From JBLMZI01 sp050258755 (GTDB lineage Bacteria; Bacillota; Syntrophomonadia; Syntrophomonadales; DTU052): a stretch of 64,000 nt of DNA. Position 1 is the stretch's first letter, and every line of letters starts with the position of its first letter. A program made the translations under genes and the position numbers. The DNA is taken from positions 186,001 through 250,000 of the forward strand of contig JBLMZI010000011.1 in assembly GCA_050258755.1 (NCBI GenBank), given 5' to 3'. The notes under the pieces are model-generated. The model worked only from the letters and a program-made list of their open reading frames with translations. It had not been told where the DNA came from and searched no databases. Below, piece after piece: positions 25,020 through 34,444 of this stretch.

Positions 25020-26228
25020 ATGTTTTCGTTCTTTGCCATCTTCTTTGTACTCTACATTGCCGCAAACCTTTACTTATTGATCAGAGCCCGTGAGGCCCTC
25101 ACCGCCTGGTTCCCGCAGATCAACCGGCAAATCTTTGGCCTGGCATTCTGGCTGCTGGCTATCGTTTTCCCGCTGGGTCACCAGTTCGAGGAAGGGCTTT
25201 CATATACGGCCGCGAATCTGGTTAGCCTCGTGGGATATACCTGGCTGGCAGTCATTTTCTACGGGTTTTTCATTGCGTTGGCCTTCGATGTGATCAAGCT
25301 GATCGACCGGTTCATCGGGTTTTTGCCAACCCGGCTGAAGGAACCGCGCGTGGCTGGAATTCTGGCGGCCGTCGTGCTGGTGGCGATATTGGCTGGCGGC
25401 ACCTGGAACGCCAGCAGCCCGAAACTAACCCGGTATACGGTCGATGTGAACCGGGCAGCCGGCGGGGCCCGGCAGCTTCATATTGTGATGGTCAGTGACC
25501 TGCATCTGGGGGCGGTCGTGAACAATGGGCGGCTGTCCGAAATGGTGCGGCGGATCAATGCGCAGAAACCTGATCTTGTGGTCATCCCCGGCGATTTGAT
25601 GGATGAGAACGCGGTGGTGTTTGAGAAGCAGCAAATGGCCAAGACCCTGCGCGGGATTCGGTCAAAATACGGGGTTTACGCAAGTCTGGGCAATCATGAT
25701 GACAACCGGGAGGGCGGCTCATATGATAAAAAGCTGGCGGATGCGGGGATTGTGCTGTTAAAAGACCGGAGCATCCAGTTGGGCCGCAGTTTTTATTTGG
25801 CTGGGCGCGCCATGCAGAACAATCACGATTTTAATCCGGAAAAGGCCGTTCCGCTGCGCCAGGTGCTGGGGGTCCGGCAGCCTGACTTGCCCGTTATCCT
25901 GCTGGACCATGCGCCGACCCGCTTTGCCGAATCTGCCGCGGCAGGTGTCGACCTGCTGCTGTCCGGTCATACGCATCGGGGACAGATCTGGCCCATCAAT
26001 TATCTGACCGAAAGGATGTATGTCACGGATTACGGAATGTACTCAAAAGGCGGATTTCATGCGATAGTTTCGGACGGCTTCGGGACCTGGGGGCCGCCGC
26101 TTCGAATCGGAAACCGGCCGGAGATTGTCGATATTACGGTTCATTTTGCCCCCCGGCAGGCCGCGCCGAAGGCCGGCGGAAGTGACTCACACCGGCTTTC
26201 CAGTCAAAGCCCTGCGGCCGCGCCCTAA
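25020..26228 (+). CDS. membrane-anchored metallophosphatase (YkuE/YaeI-like)
   Basis: 402 residues. The N-terminal 130 residues hold about four membrane helices; then a calcineurin-like phosphoesterase domain: VSDLHLG (Asp, His), VIPGDLMDE (Asp), LGNHDDN (Asn, His), LDHAPTRF and LSGHTHRGQIWP. YkuE-type proteins are exported or membrane phosphodiesterases acting on lipid-linked pyrophosphates; this substrate is an inference. All metal-ligand motifs are present. The ATG at 25020 follows AAAGGTG; an earlier ATG at 25011 is in frame. Confidence 0.88.
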   Translation: MFSFFAIFFVLYIAANLYLLIRAREALTAWFPQINRQIFGLAFWLLAIVFPLGHQFEEGLSYTAANLVSLVGYTWLAVIFYGFFIALAFDVIKLIDRFIGFLPTRLKEPRVAGILAAVVLVAILAGGTWNASSPKLTRYTVDVNRAAGGARQLHIVMVSDLHLGAVVNNGRLSEMVRRINAQKPDLVVIPGDLMDENAVVFEKQQMAKTLRGIRSKYGVYASLGNHDDNREGGSYDKKLADAGIVLLKDRSIQLGRSFYLAGRAMQNNHDFNPEKAVPLRQVLGVRQPDLPVILLDHAPTRFAESAAAGVDLLLSGHTHRGQIWPINYLTERMYVTDYGMYSKGGFHAIVSDGFGTWGPPLRIGNRPEIVDITVHFAPRQAAPKAGGSDSHRLSSQSPAAAP

Positions 26229-26239
26229 GAACCGGCTGG

Positions 26240-27403
26240 TTACCGTGCGGCGATTCGGGCGACGGCGGTAATGACACGGCCCATCAACCCCGCCTGTTTC
26301 AGCGCGATCGCGCCTTCCGGGCAGAATTCCTGGCAGCAGAAGCACTCGATGCATTTTTCCCGCGCAAACAGCATTTGCCCCTGTTCGTTAAAGCGGATGG
26401 CCTCCACCGGGCATGAATCAACACACATTTCACATTGAATGCATTTCTGAGGGTCGCATTCGGGCGAATATTTCAAGGCCCGAAGAATCCAGCCGGTTAC
26501 CCAGGTCGGCGTGTTTTGCGAAAACCAGTTGCTTGGAAGCGCGAAGCGCGGTGTTACCGGCAGCCGAACCGGATCACCCAGCACATTGACTTGTGCCGGA
26601 TTCGGGCCAAGCCCTTGCTCGACGCCGAGTTTTTGATGAAGCACCCGGGAAGGATCGAGTCCCATGATCCGGCATCCAATGGCATCGACGGCGAACGCGT
26701 TCGGCCCGCCCATGATTAAACCGACCGGCTTCGGTGAACCGTTGGCCGGGCCGTTGCCTTCCATGGCGGTGACAGCATCGACTATGGTGAAATCAGGCGT
26801 CACGGTCCGGTAAATATCGACCAGAATCTGTTCGAATTTGCCCGAGAAGCCGGCTTCCCGGTGGTAGCCGGTTTTTCGCGTTCCGGGGACGACACCGAAC
26901 ATGTTTTTAACCCCACCGGTCATCAGGGTTCCGGTGTGGGTTTTCAGTTTGGCAACATTGATGATCTTGTCGGCTTCAAGAGCCGCCCGGGAAACGATGA
27001 GTTCGGAAATGAACCCGTTTTGCACAGGAATGGTTTCGGTGCCGAAGGTATCGAAATTCACCGCTTCAATGCCAAGCCGCTCGCATACGGCGCGAATGCC
27101 GCTCACCGTGAGCGTTTCCTCGGTCGGATACATCCCGCCGATGATGCCGCCCGAGCTATCCCCGACCTTGACTGTGGCTCCCGCTTCCAGCAGCCGCCGC
27201 GCGACGGCCTCGACGATCATGGGATGGGTCGTGGCAGCCGCTTCGGGAGGGCGCGGGCCCAGCAAGTTCGGCTTCAGCAAAACGCGGTCACCGGGTTTGA
27301 CGAGTCCTGCCCAGCCGCCGAATGGCGCTACCACCCGGTCTAAAGCTTCGGTAACGTTTGCCGATTCGTAATTCCGGCACTGGATCAGGGATACATCCTG
27401 CAT
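26240..27403 (-). CDS. DUF362 protein with C-terminal 2x[4Fe-4S] ferredoxin domain
   Basis: 387 residues. The DUF362 part (about 1-300) has LKPNLLGPRPPEAAATTHP, KVGDSSGG and INVAKLKTHTGTLMTGGVKNMFGVVPG, the family's conserved blocks. The C-terminus has CDPQKCIQCEMCVDSCP and CIECFCCQEFCPEGAI, ligands for two cubanes, followed by a basic tail. DUF362 proteins are common in anaerobes beside redox enzymes; their reaction is not settled. GGAGG lies 6 bases before the ATG at 27403 (an ATG at 27409 touches the RBS). Divergent from the flavin reductase gene. Confidence 0.82.
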   Translation of the reverse strand: MQDVSLIQCRNYESANVTEALDRVVAPFGGWAGLVKPGDRVLLKPNLLGPRPPEAAATTHPMIVEAVARRLLEAGATVKVGDSSGGIIGGMYPTEETLTVSGIRAVCERLGIEAVNFDTFGTETIPVQNGFISELIVSRAALEADKIINVAKLKTHTGTLMTGGVKNMFGVVPGTRKTGYHREAGFSGKFEQILVDIYRTVTPDFTIVDAVTAMEGNGPANGSPKPVGLIMGGPNAFAVDAIGCRIMGLDPSRVLHQKLGVEQGLGPNPAQVNVLGDPVRLPVTPRFALPSNWFSQNTPTWVTGWILRALKYSPECDPQKCIQCEMCVDSCPVEAIRFNEQGQMLFAREKCIECFCCQEFCPEGAIALKQAGLMGRVITAVARIAAR

Positions 27404-27655
27404 AGCCATCCTCCATTCGCTGCGTTCTATCCGAACCGAATTCCCGGGCATTAAAAGCTTGAGTCGTCGCCGTTAGGCTTAGCATATCACATGACGCATC
27501 GAAAAAAACGCAGGGGTGAAAGCCGAAACGACCGGGTTGGCAGGCCGGGGACGTGCGGGCTGTACGGGATGATTTTAGCCCACGGCGTGCTACAATGAAA
27601 GTATACGGGACAATCGATACCGGCGGCAAAGTGCCGCCAATTGGAGGTGAGCCGC

Positions 27656-28222
27656 GTGAAGCATACCCTGGGACGAAGGAATTTGCTTTATCCGACCCTG
27701 ACGGTTCTGGTGGGAGCCATGGTCCACGGAAGGCCGAATTTTATCACGATCGCGCATGTCGGCATTCTAACCCCGCAGACGATCTCGATCGGGGTCAATA
27801 AATCCCATTATACGAACGATGGGATAAAGGAAACCGGCACCTTCAGCATCAACATCCCATCAGTCGAGCTGGCGGTAAAAACGGACTACTGCGGGATTGT
27901 GTCCGGCCGGCGGGTGGATAAGTCCGAGGTGTTTGAGGTTTTTTACGGCGAACTGGGCAATGCGCCGATGATCAAGGAATGCGCGGTGAACATGGAGTGC
28001 CAATTGGTGACGGTAATCGATATGTTAAGCCATGATATCTTTGTCGGGAAACCGGTTCAGACCTATGTTGACGAAGCGGTTTTAAGCGACGGTTATCTGG
28101 ATCTGGCCAAACTGAATCCGCTGTTGTTCGATATGACCAGCCGGTATTACTGGACGATTGGCGAGAAACACGCACCCTGCTGGAAAATTGGCAATCAGCT
28201 GAGTAAGCCAGGCCAGCCGTAA
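27656..28222 (+). CDS. flavin reductase-like FMN-binding protein
   Basis: 188 residues of the flavin-reductase-like (flavoredoxin) split-barrel domain: LLYPTLTVLVGAMVHGRPNFITIAHVGILTPQTISIGVNK, HYTNDGIKETGTFSINIPS (FMN phosphate region) and FVGKPVQTYVDEAVL. In anaerobes flavoredoxins pass electrons between ferredoxin or NAD(P)H and a partner. The GTG at 27656 is six bases after GGAGGTG, better than the upstream in-frame TTG. TACAAT at 27591-27596 is a likely -10. It stands divergent from the DUF362 ferredoxin, which may be a redox partner (inference). Confidence 0.85.
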   Translation: MKHTLGRRNLLYPTLTVLVGAMVHGRPNFITIAHVGILTPQTISIGVNKSHYTNDGIKETGTFSINIPSVELAVKTDYCGIVSGRRVDKSEVFEVFYGELGNAPMIKECAVNMECQLVTVIDMLSHDIFVGKPVQTYVDEAVLSDGYLDLAKLNPLLFDMTSRYYWTIGEKHAPCWKIGNQLSKPGQP

Positions 28223-28360
28223 GGGTGGGAAGCGCGATGAACCGATCGTAATGTGGGCGATGCATTTCAGGCCGGCGGCTCGGGCGGTTAAGCGCACGGA
28301 CTGCCGGATTTCGTTTGTGCGCTGCAGTCGTTCGGGATTGAATTGATGGGAGGTTTCGGA

Positions 28361-29002
28361 TTGACCGTGTGGAAGCAAATCCGGCGGAAAACCTGCCGAT
28401 GGATGAGGAATAACCGGTTACTGGCTGGGTTTATAATCGCCGGCCTGATGATTTGTGCCGGAATTGAGGGAAGCGTCATCGGGTTTGGGATGAATACGCA
28501 GCCACAGCAATCCGACGCGATTGTGATCCTGGGCTGCCGGCTTCGGGGCGAGAAGCCGAGCACGTTTTTGGCGGCCCGGGCGCGGGAGGGCCTGCGGCTT
28601 TACCGGCAGGGATACGCGCCGCTGATTGTTGTCTCCGGCGGGAAGGGGCCGGGAGAAACGCTTTCGGAAGCCGGCTGGATGCGGGATTATCTGGTTGCGC
28701 GCGGCGTTCCCGAACGCGCCGTACTCGTGGAGGACCGGTCCCATACCACAGAGGAAAATCTGCGGTTTACAGCCGCGCTGCTCTCGGCGCGGGGGAAAGA
28801 TCACGTTTTGATTGTCAGTAATGGTTTTCATCTCAAACGGGCAGACTTCTATGCTCGAGAAGCCGGGCTGCGTCCCAGCTTCTCGGGGGTTTATCTGACA
28901 AATTGGCGATTTTTGATCAAACAGGCCTGGGGATACGGGCGCGAGGTGCCCGCGCTGATCGTCGCTTGGACGTCGCGGTTGAAGCCCGAGGGCGGCTTAT
29001 AG
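28361..29002 (+). CDS. YdcF/SanA-like DUF218 membrane protein
   Basis: 213 residues with an N-terminal membrane anchor (LLAGFIIAGLMICAGIEGSVIGFG) and a DUF218 domain: DAIVILGCRLRGEKPSTFLAARAREGLRLYRQG, IVVSGGKGPGE, RAVLVEDRSHTTEENLRF and VSNGFHLKRA. The acidic ED and the SHTTEEN motif are conserved in the family, which takes part in envelope glycan or lipid-carrier metabolism in E. coli relatives. GGGAGG at 28348-28353 suits the TTG at 28361; a GTG at 28367 is also possible. The preceding 138 bases show no feature I can name. Confidence 0.82.
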   Translation: MTVWKQIRRKTCRWMRNNRLLAGFIIAGLMICAGIEGSVIGFGMNTQPQQSDAIVILGCRLRGEKPSTFLAARAREGLRLYRQGYAPLIVVSGGKGPGETLSEAGWMRDYLVARGVPERAVLVEDRSHTTEENLRFTAALLSARGKDHVLIVSNGFHLKRADFYAREAGLRPSFSGVYLTNWRFLIKQAWGYGREVPALIVAWTSRLKPEGGL

Positions 29003-29225
29003 CAATCAGTCTCGGTCGAGGATGAAGCGGTGTCCCAGACACCGGACAAACGCTGGAAAGTTCTAGTGGAAAGGCCTCTGGTTTGATAAGATGGAAGCAA
29101 GTTTGCGGCGAATAGCTTTCACGCGGTCTGGGAAATCACACCGCAGCAGGAGAAAAGCAGGATGCACGCATCCTCGCGGAAACGAAGCCGGCCCACCCGA
29201 TAAAATGGAGGATGGAGCTGATACC

Positions 29226-30041
29226 ATGATTGTCATTGAATCCGAAAAATGCAAACGGGACGGAATATGTGCCCAGGAATGCCCCTTAAGCCTGATCAGT
29301 TGGAGCAAGGGCGAGATGCCGGAGATGGTCCAGGACGCCGACAACCGATGCGTTGCCTGCGGGCACTGCCTGGCGGTCTGCCCGCAGCAGGCCTTATCCC
29401 TGGAAGGTATGCCGGTTATCGACTGCCAGCATGTCAACAAAAAGGAACTGCCTACCGCGGATCAGGTGGAACATTTTATGAAGACCCGCCGTTCGATCCG
29501 GATTTACCAGAAAAAGAACGTTTCCCGGGAGATGGTTGAACGGCTGCTCGGCATCGCCGGCTATGCGCCTTCCGTCCATAATTCCCAGCCGGTCAGCTGG
29601 CTGGTGGTGGATGACCGGGAGAAGATCCAGCGTTTGAACCATTATGTGGTGGAGTGGATGTCGATGGTCATGGCGCAGAATTCGGAAATGGCCAAGGCGC
29701 TTCACTTCGATCAGATCATTGAAGCCGCCGAGCGCGGCGAGGACAGGGTCAGCCGCGAGGCGCCCTGTATGGTGATGGCCTATGCCCCGGCCGATAGCCC
29801 GGTGGGGCCGGCCGCGTGCCTGATTGCCGCGACCTATCTGGAACTTGCGGCTTACGGGCTCGGATTAGGGGCTTGCTGGGCCGGCTATTTCAACGTCGCC
29901 GCCGGCGGTTACCCCCCTATGGAAGCCGAACTCGGCCTGCCTGAAGGCCAAAAGGTTTTCGCCTCGATGATGATTGGTTATCCGAAACTGCAGTACTATG
30001 TGGTGCCCAAGCGGATCGAGCCGCGGGTGAGCTGGCTGTAG
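29226..30041 (+). CDS. ferredoxin-nitroreductase fusion protein
   Basis: 271 residues. N-terminal dicluster ferredoxin: CKRDGICAQECP and CVACGHCLAVCP (about 10-60); then a nitroreductase domain with RRSIRIYQKKNVSREMVERLL, YAPSVHNSQPVSWLVV (FMN phosphate and ring contacts) and the C-terminal GACWAGYFNVAAGG. Such fusions, widespread in clostridia and methanogens, probably pass electrons from the Fe-S clusters to FMN to reduce a nitro or quinone-type compound. The start ATG at 29226 follows GGAG. A second, larger fusion is 78 bases downstream; gene duplication or a pair acting in sequence is likely. Confidence 0.88.
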   Translation: MIVIESEKCKRDGICAQECPLSLISWSKGEMPEMVQDADNRCVACGHCLAVCPQQALSLEGMPVIDCQHVNKKELPTADQVEHFMKTRRSIRIYQKKNVSREMVERLLGIAGYAPSVHNSQPVSWLVVDDREKIQRLNHYVVEWMSMVMAQNSEMAKALHFDQIIEAAERGEDRVSREAPCMVMAYAPADSPVGPAACLIAATYLELAAYGLGLGACWAGYFNVAAGGYPPMEAELGLPEGQKVFASMMIGYPKLQYYVVPKRIEPRVSWL

Positions 30042-30119
30042 TCCCCGGAAACCAAAAAACCGATAATGGAAACAGGAAAAGGACGCCGAAATTTTAGCGA
30101 AATCCAGGAGGCCTTATCG

Positions 30120-31007
30120 ATGGATTCCCTGACCGTGAATCCGGAAACCTGTACCAAATGCGGACTGTGCGCCGAAGTGTGCCCGGCCCGGGCGATTCGG
30201 CACGCCGCGAAAGCGCTCCCGGCGCAGGATCCGGAACGGGCCGCGATCTGTATCGAATGCGGCCAGTGCATGGCGGTTTGTCCCAGCCAATCGATTGTAA
30301 CGGGACAGCTGCGGTACGGCCAAGATTTCATCCCGATAGCCAAATCCCGAATCGATTACGCGATGCTGTTCGAGTCGCTGGCGTCGCGGCGTTCGGTTCG
30401 AAATTTTCAACCCCGACCGGTGCCGCGCGAGTTGCTGGAGCAAATCATCGCAGCCATTGAACTGGCGCCGATGGGATTCCCTCCGCACAAAACCCACCTT
30501 ACCGTGATTCAGGAGCGCGCGGCAGTGGAACGGCTGCTGCCGCCGATGGTTTCGTTTTTTGAGAACATGCTTCGATGGATAAGAAATCCCATCATGCGGT
30601 TTTTCATTCGGCGGGATGCCGGAGAGGAACAGTTTCGCACGATTCAGAACCACCTGATTCCGATCATGAAGCTCAGAGTTCCTACGATGAAGCAGCCGAA
30701 CGCGCTTGACGAGATCACGCGCGGTGCGCCTGTGCTGATCCTTTTTCACGCTCCGATCAGCGCGGAAGGGCATACCGCGGATGCCTATATCGCCATGACA
30801 TACGGGCTGCTGGCCGCCCACGCATTGGGACTTGGTGCGACCTCAATCTCGCTGGTGCCGCCGGCCATTAATAAGACGCCGCAGCTTCGCGATATGGTGC
30901 AGCTGCCACCCAATCACGAGGTCGTGACCAGTATTATCCTGGGGTATCCCCGCTTTAAGTACCAGCGCGGAATCCGGCGGCGTTTGGCGTCGGTTCACTG
31001 GCGATAA
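30120..31007 (+). CDS. ferredoxin-nitroreductase fusion protein (second copy)
   Basis: 295 residues with the same layout: CTKCGLCAEVCP and CIECGQCMAVCP cluster motifs, then RRSVRNFQPRPVPRELLEQII, LAPMGFPPHKTHLTVI and a C-terminal GLGATSISLVPPAINKTPQLRDMV. It carries an insertion (about 170-205, MLRWIRNPIMRFFIRRDAG) absent from the first copy, which may cap the active site. The tripeptide PMGFPPHK replaces the PSVHNSQP of copy one, so the flavin or substrate contacts differ. AGGAG nine bases before the ATG at 30120 marks the start. Confidence 0.88.
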   Translation: MDSLTVNPETCTKCGLCAEVCPARAIRHAAKALPAQDPERAAICIECGQCMAVCPSQSIVTGQLRYGQDFIPIAKSRIDYAMLFESLASRRSVRNFQPRPVPRELLEQIIAAIELAPMGFPPHKTHLTVIQERAAVERLLPPMVSFFENMLRWIRNPIMRFFIRRDAGEEQFRTIQNHLIPIMKLRVPTMKQPNALDEITRGAPVLILFHAPISAEGHTADAYIAMTYGLLAAHALGLGATSISLVPPAINKTPQLRDMVQLPPNHEVVTSIILGYPRFKYQRGIRRRLASVHWR

Positions 31008-31147
31008 TCAGCCTTCAAGGGCTATTTGTGGATTTTTTCTTGGAATTTCGACGAATTATCCCTACAGACGGCGGCCTAAGCGTGCTATGATGGAAACGTA
31101 ATGCGTTTCAATGGGTGCTTGATTAGAATCGTTGGGAGGCGTAACGG

Positions 31148-33346
31148 TTGAAAAAGAGCAAGGTGGCGACGGGGATTTACTGGGTGGAGATTCCGGAGGT
31201 GGATCTGCGGATTCTTTGCGGATGTCCGGCCGATGCGATCAAGCATCTCATGAAAAAGGACTTTATCACCACGGTCGAGGCCGAGGGTTACTCGTTTGAA
31301 ACCGGGCCGAACGCCATCCTGCTTTCCGATTTGCCCCTGCAGAACGAACGCTTTGCCAACCTTGCCGAATTCCCAGTGCTTCAGATGCTTTACCGCCAGG
31401 GGATGCTGCTGCCCAAACACCCGAACAACAAAGGCGTCCGCCCGATGCTGATCGGTGCCGCGGATTGCGTAAACGCCCAGGCGGAATACATATTCCGGGG
31501 GAATTACGGCTTAGTCAGCCTGGAAGAAATCATGTCGACTGGCGTGAGCGAAGCCGAGGCACAGGAAATGATGCGGGTGAAGCTTCGATTTGCCTTTGGG
31601 CGGATTCGCCCGACCGAGGAATTGCTCGATCTTCAGGTTGTTGGCGATGAGCCGCTTGAAATCCGGACCGGTGTGTTCGTGGAGCGGAAGAGCCTGAACC
31701 GGTATGAAATCCGGTACGAAAACGAGACCGTAATGGTTGATTTAAACCTTGAATCCACAGAGGCCTACGAGCCGGCTTACCAACTTGGCTTTACCGATGC
31801 CGGCGCGCAGTACTTTTCCATTATCCATACCGGCGAAGGCGATGGCTGGGATACCCACCGTCCCTGCATGGCAAGCATTGTGACCTTCCAGGGCAGATAC
31901 TATCTGGTGGATGCCGGGCCGAATCTGCTGCACAGCCTTGAAGCCCTGGGGATTGGCATCAGCGAAATTGAAGGCGTCTTTCAGACCCACGCCCATGACG
32001 ACCATTTCTGCGGCATTACCACCCTGATCCGTTCGGATCACCGGTTAAAATACTATGCCACCCCCACAGTCCGAAAATCGGCGCAGTTGAAGCTCGAAGC
32101 GCTCACCGGGATTACCCCGGAACAATTCGCGGTTTATTTCGATACTCACGATCTCGTGCCAGACGAATGGAATGATATCGAGGGGCTCGAGGTAAAACCC
32201 ATCTATTCGCCGCACCCGGTTGAAACCACCGCCTTTTTGTTCCGGGCCTTGTGGAGCGGCGGATACCGAACGTATGCCCACCTGGCCGATATTGTTTCCC
32301 TTCCCGTCCTAAAGCGAATGATTTCTGACAGTACCGCCATGACCGGGATTTCGCGCGAACGATACAATAAGGTGAAAGCGGACTATTTTGAGCCCGCCAA
32401 TCTCAAGAAAATTGACGTCGGCGGCGGAATGATTCACGGATCGGCCAAGGATTTTCGGCATGATCCGTCCCCGTTGATTCTGAGTCATACGGCCTTGCCG
32501 CTGACTGACCAGGAAAAGGAACTCGGGGACAGCGCGACCTTCGGCTCGGTTGATGTTTTGATCCATTCCCAGCACGATTATCTGCTGAAGGTGGCGGTCA
32601 GGCATTTCAGCGAGTTCTTTCCGGATGTGCCCCAGCATGAAATCGCGATGCTGCGGAACTGCCCGCTGGTGTCTTTCAATCCGGGCCGCAACCTGATTCG
32701 GAACGAAGAGCGGTGCAAGGAAGTCTACTATATTTTGTCCGGCCTGGTGGATTACCGCAATGCGCATTCAAATTTCCACAGCATTCTTGGAATCGGTTCG
32801 TTTATCGGCGAGCTTTCCTGCCTAATGGCGGGCGAGACTCAGGGGACTTACCGGGCGGCCAGCTATGTGAAAGCGCTGGCCATTCCGAGTGAACTGTATA
32901 TGGCTTTCTTAAACCGGAATGGGATACTGGAGTCAGCCCGGAGCCATGCTGAAAAAAGGTTGTTTCTTCAGAACACCTGGCTGTTTGGCGAGCGGATTTC
33001 CTGTCCGGTGCGCGGCCGGATCGCCCGGGAGATGACCGAGGAGTCGTTTGAGGCAGGCAAGACCATTCGTTTCTCCAACAAGCCGGCGCTTTATCTTCTG
33101 GCCAGCGGGGAAGTGATTCTTTCGGCCGGGAAGCGGGAATTTGAATACTGTCAGGCCGGCAAATGTTTCGGCGAAGAAAGCATTATCTGCGGGAGACGGC
33201 TGTATTCGGCGAAGGCGTACGACCCGGTCAGCGTATACCGGATTCCTGCGGAAACGCTGAAGGATATTCCGATTGCCCAGTGGAAGCTCCTGGAGGTTTA
33301 CGAACGGCGCCGGCGCGGCGCGATGGATATTCGCGGCTGGAAATAG
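31148..33346 (+). CDS. MBL-fold hydrolase fused to two cNMP-binding-like domains
   Basis: 732 residues, soluble. Residues 1-190 form an N-terminal domain (GIYWVEIPEVDLRILCGCPADAIKHLMKK, ETGPNAILLSDLPLQNERFANLAEFPV...). The metallo-beta-lactamase domain (about 215-480) carries HAHDDH at 281-286, with further ligands expected around IYSPHPVETT, AHLADI and HTALP. Two cyclic-nucleotide-binding-like domains follow, about 495-600 (FNPGRNLIRNEERCKEVYYILSG.., IGSFIGELSCLM) and about 615-720 (FEAGKTIRFSNKPALYLLASGEVILSAGKREF). The second lacks the classic GELA/Arg phosphate pocket; the first has GELS but the expected Arg two residues on is missing. The role is unknown; a ligand-gated hydrolase is an inference. 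TATGAT at 31086-31091 is a probable -10; the start is TTG 10 bases after GGAGG. Confidence 0.75.
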   Translation: MKKSKVATGIYWVEIPEVDLRILCGCPADAIKHLMKKDFITTVEAEGYSFETGPNAILLSDLPLQNERFANLAEFPVLQMLYRQGMLLPKHPNNKGVRPMLIGAADCVNAQAEYIFRGNYGLVSLEEIMSTGVSEAEAQEMMRVKLRFAFGRIRPTEELLDLQVVGDEPLEIRTGVFVERKSLNRYEIRYENETVMVDLNLESTEAYEPAYQLGFTDAGAQYFSIIHTGEGDGWDTHRPCMASIVTFQGRYYLVDAGPNLLHSLEALGIGISEIEGVFQTHAHDDHFCGITTLIRSDHRLKYYATPTVRKSAQLKLEALTGITPEQFAVYFDTHDLVPDEWNDIEGLEVKPIYSPHPVETTAFLFRALWSGGYRTYAHLADIVSLPVLKRMISDSTAMTGISRERYNKVKADYFEPANLKKIDVGGGMIHGSAKDFRHDPSPLILSHTALPLTDQEKELGDSATFGSVDVLIHSQHDYLLKVAVRHFSEFFPDVPQHEIAMLRNCPLVSFNPGRNLIRNEERCKEVYYILSGLVDYRNAHSNFHSILGIGSFIGELSCLMAGETQGTYRAASYVKALAIPSELYMAFLNRNGILESARSHAEKRLFLQNTWLFGERISCPVRGRIAREMTEESFEAGKTIRFSNKPALYLLASGEVILSAGKREFEYCQAGKCFGEESIICGRRLYSAKAYDPVSVYRIPAETLKDIPIAQWKLLEVYERRRRGAMDIRGWK

Positions 33347-33387
33347 CCGTCTGCTGACAGAGAACAAGAAGGAGGGTTTGACCAGGA

Positions 33388-34287
33388 ATGCTTATCCGTT
33401 TAAGAAACAGCTTGATTTTCAGATCTTTTGACGAGTATGCCCGGGAACCGGTTGGGAAAGCCATGGGGTTTTTGGCCGTCCTGGTCCTGCTGGTCAGTCT
33501 CCCGGTGCTGGGTATGTACTGCTATAACCTGATGCAGGGCATTGACGAGATGACAAAGGAAGCTGCTAAAATGCCGGACTTCACGTTTTCCGGCGGAAAG
33601 CTTACGGTGAACGCTCCGATGCCGATTGTCCAGGAAAACGGAGCTTCGCTGATCGTCATCGACACGAGCAATCAGACGCCGCCGACAGTTCTGGACCAAT
33701 ACGCCGACGGCATGATCATTTACAACGACCGGATGATTCAGAAACAGGCAGGCGGCTCTACCCGCGAAACGAAATTTGAACCGTTTGCCAAGTATTCATT
33801 CAATAAAGCTGAACTGATTCGAGCGGTTCCGTATTTAAAATGGATCAGCGTCCTGGTGGTCGTTTTCGGCTTAATCTATTTCTTCCTCGGCAAACTGCTG
33901 CAGGCCACGGTTTTTGCTTTGATCGGCCTGGTAGTGGGAGCGATCCGCAAGACTGAATTTGGCTACGGTTCGGCATTCATTATCGCAATTTACGCGCTGA
34001 TCTGGCCGTCTGTCATTCAGGCGGTGCTTCGGATCGGATTTGATGCGTACCCCTACCCGTATCCCGGGTGGACCTATTGGGGGCTGTTCCTGATCTGTAT
34101 GATTGCCGGTGTCATTATGGCAACGCCGCCGAAGACCGAACCGGTGCCGGAAGCCGCCGGCGCACCGTTTGCGGCTACGCCAACCCAGGTCATCGATGTG
34201 ACACCAGCGGAACCGGAAGCCGATGTCGCACCCACGCCGCCTGAGGGGGCGCCGTTGACCGGTGAAGAGCCATCGAAGCAGGAATAA
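33388..34287 (+). CDS. DUF1189 family membrane protein
   Basis: 299 residues. An N-terminal membrane helix (AMGFLAVLVLLVSLPVLGMYCYNL) is followed by an extracytoplasmic domain (FTFSGGKLTVNAPMPIVQENGASLIVIDTSNQT..., about 60-150), then about four helices and a Pro/Ala/Glu-rich C-terminal tail. The FSGGKLTVxxPxP and VIDTSxQT blocks are the DUF1189 signature. The family is common in Bacillota and of unknown function. GGAGGG and AGGA precede the ATG. A terminator follows. Confidence 0.8.
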   Translation: MLIRLRNSLIFRSFDEYAREPVGKAMGFLAVLVLLVSLPVLGMYCYNLMQGIDEMTKEAAKMPDFTFSGGKLTVNAPMPIVQENGASLIVIDTSNQTPPTVLDQYADGMIIYNDRMIQKQAGGSTRETKFEPFAKYSFNKAELIRAVPYLKWISVLVVVFGLIYFFLGKLLQATVFALIGLVVGAIRKTEFGYGSAFIIAIYALIWPSVIQAVLRIGFDAYPYPYPGWTYWGLFLICMIAGVIMATPPKTEPVPEAAGAPFAATPTQVIDVTPAEPEADVAPTPPEGAPLTGEEPSKQE

Positions 34288-34315
34288 AGGCAGCGCAATC
34301 GAATACGAAACCGAG

Positions 34316-34341
34316 AGAGCCGGAAATACCGGCTCTTTTTA
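34316..34341 (+). terminator. rho-independent terminator
   Basis: AGAGCCGG-AAATA-CCGGCTCT followed by TTTTTAT; a perfect 8-pair stem. Ends the DUF1189 gene. Confidence 0.92.
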
Positions 34342-34360
34342 TGTCCAAACAGCATAGAAT

Positions 34361-34378
34361 CCCCTAAATTTAGGCGAA
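34361..34378. promoter_or_regulatory. motif CCCCTAAATTTAGGCGAA, shared with the chemoreceptor promoter
   Basis: This 18-base stretch, with the perfect palindrome CCTAAATTTAGG at 34363-34374, lies 66 bases upstream of the rubrerythrin-like start. Its near-copy, 17 of 18 identical, is at 44486-44503 before the chemoreceptor. It is probably a regulator or alternative-sigma recognition site; the protein is unknown. Confidence 0.5.
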
Positions 34379-34444
34379 CTGCGAACTATTTCGGGTGTAT
34401 CGCGTATTCTGGTAGCAGAATGGGCTGAACAAGGAGGGAACGAT

